From positions 62,001-126,000 of the forward strand of contig JANQSD010000001.1 of assembly GCA_028284225.1 (NCBI GenBank): a stretch of 64,000 nt of DNA. The letters run 5' to 3'. The DNA comes from Arenicellales bacterium (GTDB taxonomy: Bacteria > Pseudomonadota > Gammaproteobacteria > Arenicellales > JAHEKD01). Made by a program: the position numbers and the translations under genes. The stretch's first letter is position 1. Every line of letters begins with the position of its first letter. Positions 62,403 through 64,000 of this stretch are shown here, one piece after another. Below the pieces are notes generated by a model. That model did no database searches, was not told the DNA's origin, and worked only from the letters and a program-made list of their open reading frames with translations.

Positions 62403-62899
62403 GTTGGAACTCCGAAAATACGCAATCGACTAATACCTCCATCAGGGAAAATATTTAAGCGTAAATGTGTAATCGGTGCATGCTTGAGTATTGCTGCTTG
62501 CTTTATGCTTAACAGATTATCTGCTTTCAATTCGGTGTCCGGCAAAATTACAGGCCAATAAAGGCTCTGGGCCGCAATACTTTGATCCGTCCATTGCTCC
62601 ATATATTCACCATTAAGACTAAAGGACTTTGGAAAGTTGCCCTTAAAAAAAGCAGTATCAATTTCAACCCTGATAATTTGACCGGGCTCTGCTAATTCAA
62701 AAATCACCCAGTCAAAACCGGGTTCGCGCCGACGCCGTGTTTCCCAACCATCCGCCATGCTGGCTGCAGTCCGGGAGGAATTGAGATTATGCATGCTGCC
62801 GTAGTGTTCGTCGTTACAACATATTGCGCGTCCACCATTATCAGCACTTAGCAAATCGATTAAGCCAGCTTGGGAAGGTTTACCCATCGGGTTGTCCAT
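62399..62899 (-). CDS. Allantoicase, second repeat domain as a separate ORF
   Basis: 166 aa corresponding to the C-terminal of the two jelly-roll repeats of allantoicase: LLSADNGGRAICCNDEHYGS, MADGWETRRRREPGFDWVIF, IDTAFFKGNFPKSFSLNG and HLRLNIFPDGGISRLRIFG. In single-chain allantoicases this follows repeat 1 directly. Here it starts inside the preceding gene in another frame (20-base overlap). Removing one G from the GGG at that junction would fuse the two, so this is either a true split with coupled translation or a frameshift. Confidence 0.88.
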   Translation of the reverse strand: MDNPMGKPSQAGLIDLLSADNGGRAICCNDEHYGSMHNLNSSRTAASMADGWETRRRREPGFDWVIFELAEPGQIIRVEIDTAFFKGNFPKSFSLNGEYMEQWTDQSIAAQSLYWPVILPDTELKADNLLSIKQAAILKHAPITHLRLNIFPDGGISRLRIFGVPT

Positions 62900-63872
62900 A
62901 GACTCTTAACCTGGCTACGCCGCCATCGGGAAATATATTCAACCTCATATGTGAAAACGATTGATCAGACTGAATCTTGAATTCGTGCTTATGATCGCCA
63001 TTGAGGCTGACAGCTGGCAGTAAAGATTGCCAATTTGTATCCTCGGGTAAAGCATCAGCATCGCTCTGACAGGCATCCAAAGAAGCACAGGGCGGATAAT
63101 TGCCGGTAAAAAATGCGGTGTCTATTACGATTGAATCAATCCGCCCGGATTGAGTCAGTTTGACGATGCAATAATCATGTCCTGTCGCCCGTTTACGTCT
63201 GGATTCCCAGCCGTCCATCCATTTGCCGTGATTATCATAGACTCCTTCCTTGAAAACAGGTTCCTGATCCTGAATTAAGCGCTGTTTAGCCGCAAAAAAA
63301 TCATCAGTTGCAAACAGAACCTGTGCACCGGCATTGGCTGAAGCGAGGTTAACAATCTGATGTTGATCAAACCAGTCTTGCAGTCGAAAATCGGCAATTT
63401 TATTGATTTCACTCAAGGCAGTTGCAAATTCTTGTTGATATGAATTGTCCAATCGTTGTTCGAATTCCTTAAGAATAGTACGGCGGTTTTGCCCTTTAAC
63501 AGCCTTAATAAATGGAAAGTCGAATTTTGCTTTATAATTTTGGTTGTAGTGCTTGAATGTTTCGAATTCTTCGGTGGAACACTGATCCAGGCCGGCACTA
63601 TTTTGTTCATTGCTGGAATGCGCACTAAGTTCATTATTAATTGCCAATTTTCCGGCCAGGTCCGGGTGTGCTTTGATGACCTCTAGTTGCCTGGTTTTTG
63701 GCTGGTTTGAAAACAGTTGTTGAAAAGCCTGGGTCAGGTTTTCACACTTATTATGGTTAGAAGTCAAGCCAGTGTCATATAACTTCTCGGCCATCCAGGG
63801 TGAATGTTCATATATTGCACCGAATGCCCGAATGAATTCAGTTCGAGACATGTTGAAGGGTGATTTGCTCAT
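62880..63872 (-). CDS. OHCU decarboxylase fused to allantoicase repeat 1
   Basis: 330 aa from ATG-63872, which overlaps the puuE stop as ATGA; an ATG at 63899 lies inside puuE. The N-terminal ~165 residues are 2-oxo-4-hydroxy-4-carboxy-5-ureidoimidazoline decarboxylase (FIRAFGAIYEHSPWMAEK, catalytic His in KAHPDLAGK, and FPFIKAVKGQ with REF-type motif). Residues ~170-330 are the first allantoicase repeat (ATDDFFAAKQRL, WMDGWESRRKRATGHDYCIV, HMRLNIFPDGGVARLRVYG). The fusion joins two non-consecutive steps of urate breakdown. Linked to the next ORF by a frame change. Confidence 0.9.
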   Translation of the reverse strand: MSKSPFNMSRTEFIRAFGAIYEHSPWMAEKLYDTGLTSNHNKCENLTQAFQQLFSNQPKTRQLEVIKAHPDLAGKLAINNELSAHSSNEQNSAGLDQCSTEEFETFKHYNQNYKAKFDFPFIKAVKGQNRRTILKEFEQRLDNSYQQEFATALSEINKIADFRLQDWFDQHQIVNLASANAGAQVLFATDDFFAAKQRLIQDQEPVFKEGVYDNHGKWMDGWESRRKRATGHDYCIVKLTQSGRIDSIVIDTAFFTGNYPPCASLDACQSDADALPEDTNWQSLLPAVSLNGDHKHEFKIQSDQSFSHMRLNIFPDGGVARLRVYGQPDG

Positions 63873-64000
63873 GCTGGCTGAGGGTGTTGCTGACGCCAAT
63901 GCTTGGCTATATCAATGCGCTTACAAAACCAGACATCGTCAAATTGGCGTACGTATTCAATAAATCTTTTCAAGGACTGATAACGGCCGGGCCGCCCGAT
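63869..64000 (-). CDS. puuE: PuuE-type allantoinase, C-terminal end (cut by window edge)
   Basis: The last 43 codons of a minus-strand gene entering from the right edge: IGRPGRYQSLKRFIEYVRQF then DDVWFCKRIDIAKHWRQQHP. This matches the C-terminus of polysaccharide-deacetylase-family allantoinase (PuuE), which hydrolyses allantoin to allantoate. Its TGA overlaps the start of the OHCU decarboxylase fusion gene, making it the upstream member of the ureide operon. Confidence 0.82.
   Translation of the reverse strand: MGRPGRYQSLKRFIEYVRQFDDVWFCKRIDIAKHWRQQHPQPA

Overview
The window looks like a chromosomal segment of a moderately AT-rich marine-type gammaproteobacterium. Gammaproteobacterial markers are astA (arginine succinyltransferase pathway), pdxB, a DUF2333 protein and the GhrA-type dehydrogenase. 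Against that stand features more common in alphaproteobacteria: a 5-aminolevulinate synthase (C4 haem pathway), a non-pyrrolysine MttB homologue, a dimethylglycine/sarcosine-dehydrogenase-like fusion and several DAO-family flavoenzymes. Taxonomy is inferred from gene content only. I see no rRNA, tRNA, CRISPR array, phage or transposase gene.

Layout. 1-5.5 kb: astA (partial), a divergent Lrp-type regulator, a complete arginine/opine-type polar amino-acid ABC importer and a DAO-family oxidase, ended by a good terminator. 5.6-17.1 kb: an AT-rich island of unusual genes: a LuxR regulator with a degenerate receiver, a Crp/Fnr regulator, a SET-domain protein, an orphan NDP-forming acyl-CoA synthetase alpha-type protein, a class III cyclase-TPR protein with altered substrate residues, a TPR-like protein, a flavin amine oxidase preceded by a tiny ORF pair joined by a -1 shift, an intact NarL-type response regulator, and a tyrosinase with a separately encoded partner. 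This is the best candidate for an undescribed system. 17.2-21.9 kb: a spermidine/putrescine-type ABC importer. 22-36 kb: housekeeping and catabolic genes (ghrA-like, DUF2333, cytochrome c, apt, Lon-like protease, pdxB, HpaI-type aldolase, EamA exporter, acyl-CoA ligase, hydrolase, metY-like, MFS). 37-48 kb: hemA, a 4-hydroxyproline epimerase/dehydrogenase pair, an ALDH plus acetolactate-synthase-like pair, mttB-like, etfBA. 48-58 kb: FkbM methyltransferase, amidotransferase, GFA protein, a decaying stretch with a LysR remnant and a gutted SDR pseudogene around an oxidoreductase/uronate-dehydrogenase pair, an orphan Tat-exported oligopeptide-type binding protein, MFS and a DMGDH-like flavoenzyme. 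58.6-64 kb: metallophosphoesterase, sugar epimerase, glycosyltransferase and a ureide operon (puuE end, OHCU decarboxylase-allantoicase fusion, detached second allantoicase domain, ureidoglycolate lyase).

The shared theme is uptake and oxidation of small nitrogenous compounds (arginine/opines, polyamines, hydroxyproline, N-methylated amines, allantoin), with EtfAB a plausible electron acceptor for the flavoprotein dehydrogenases.

Repeats are plentiful. There are three copies of a ~175-bp MITE-like element with terminal inverted repeats, a two-part REP-like composite in two copies, a large inverted repeat around 24.3-24.9 kb, GC-rich palindromes of the TCCCCCTTTTAGGGGGAG type, a 53-bp direct repeat that supplies the 3' end of a gene, and a 31-bp repeat duplicating the start of metY.
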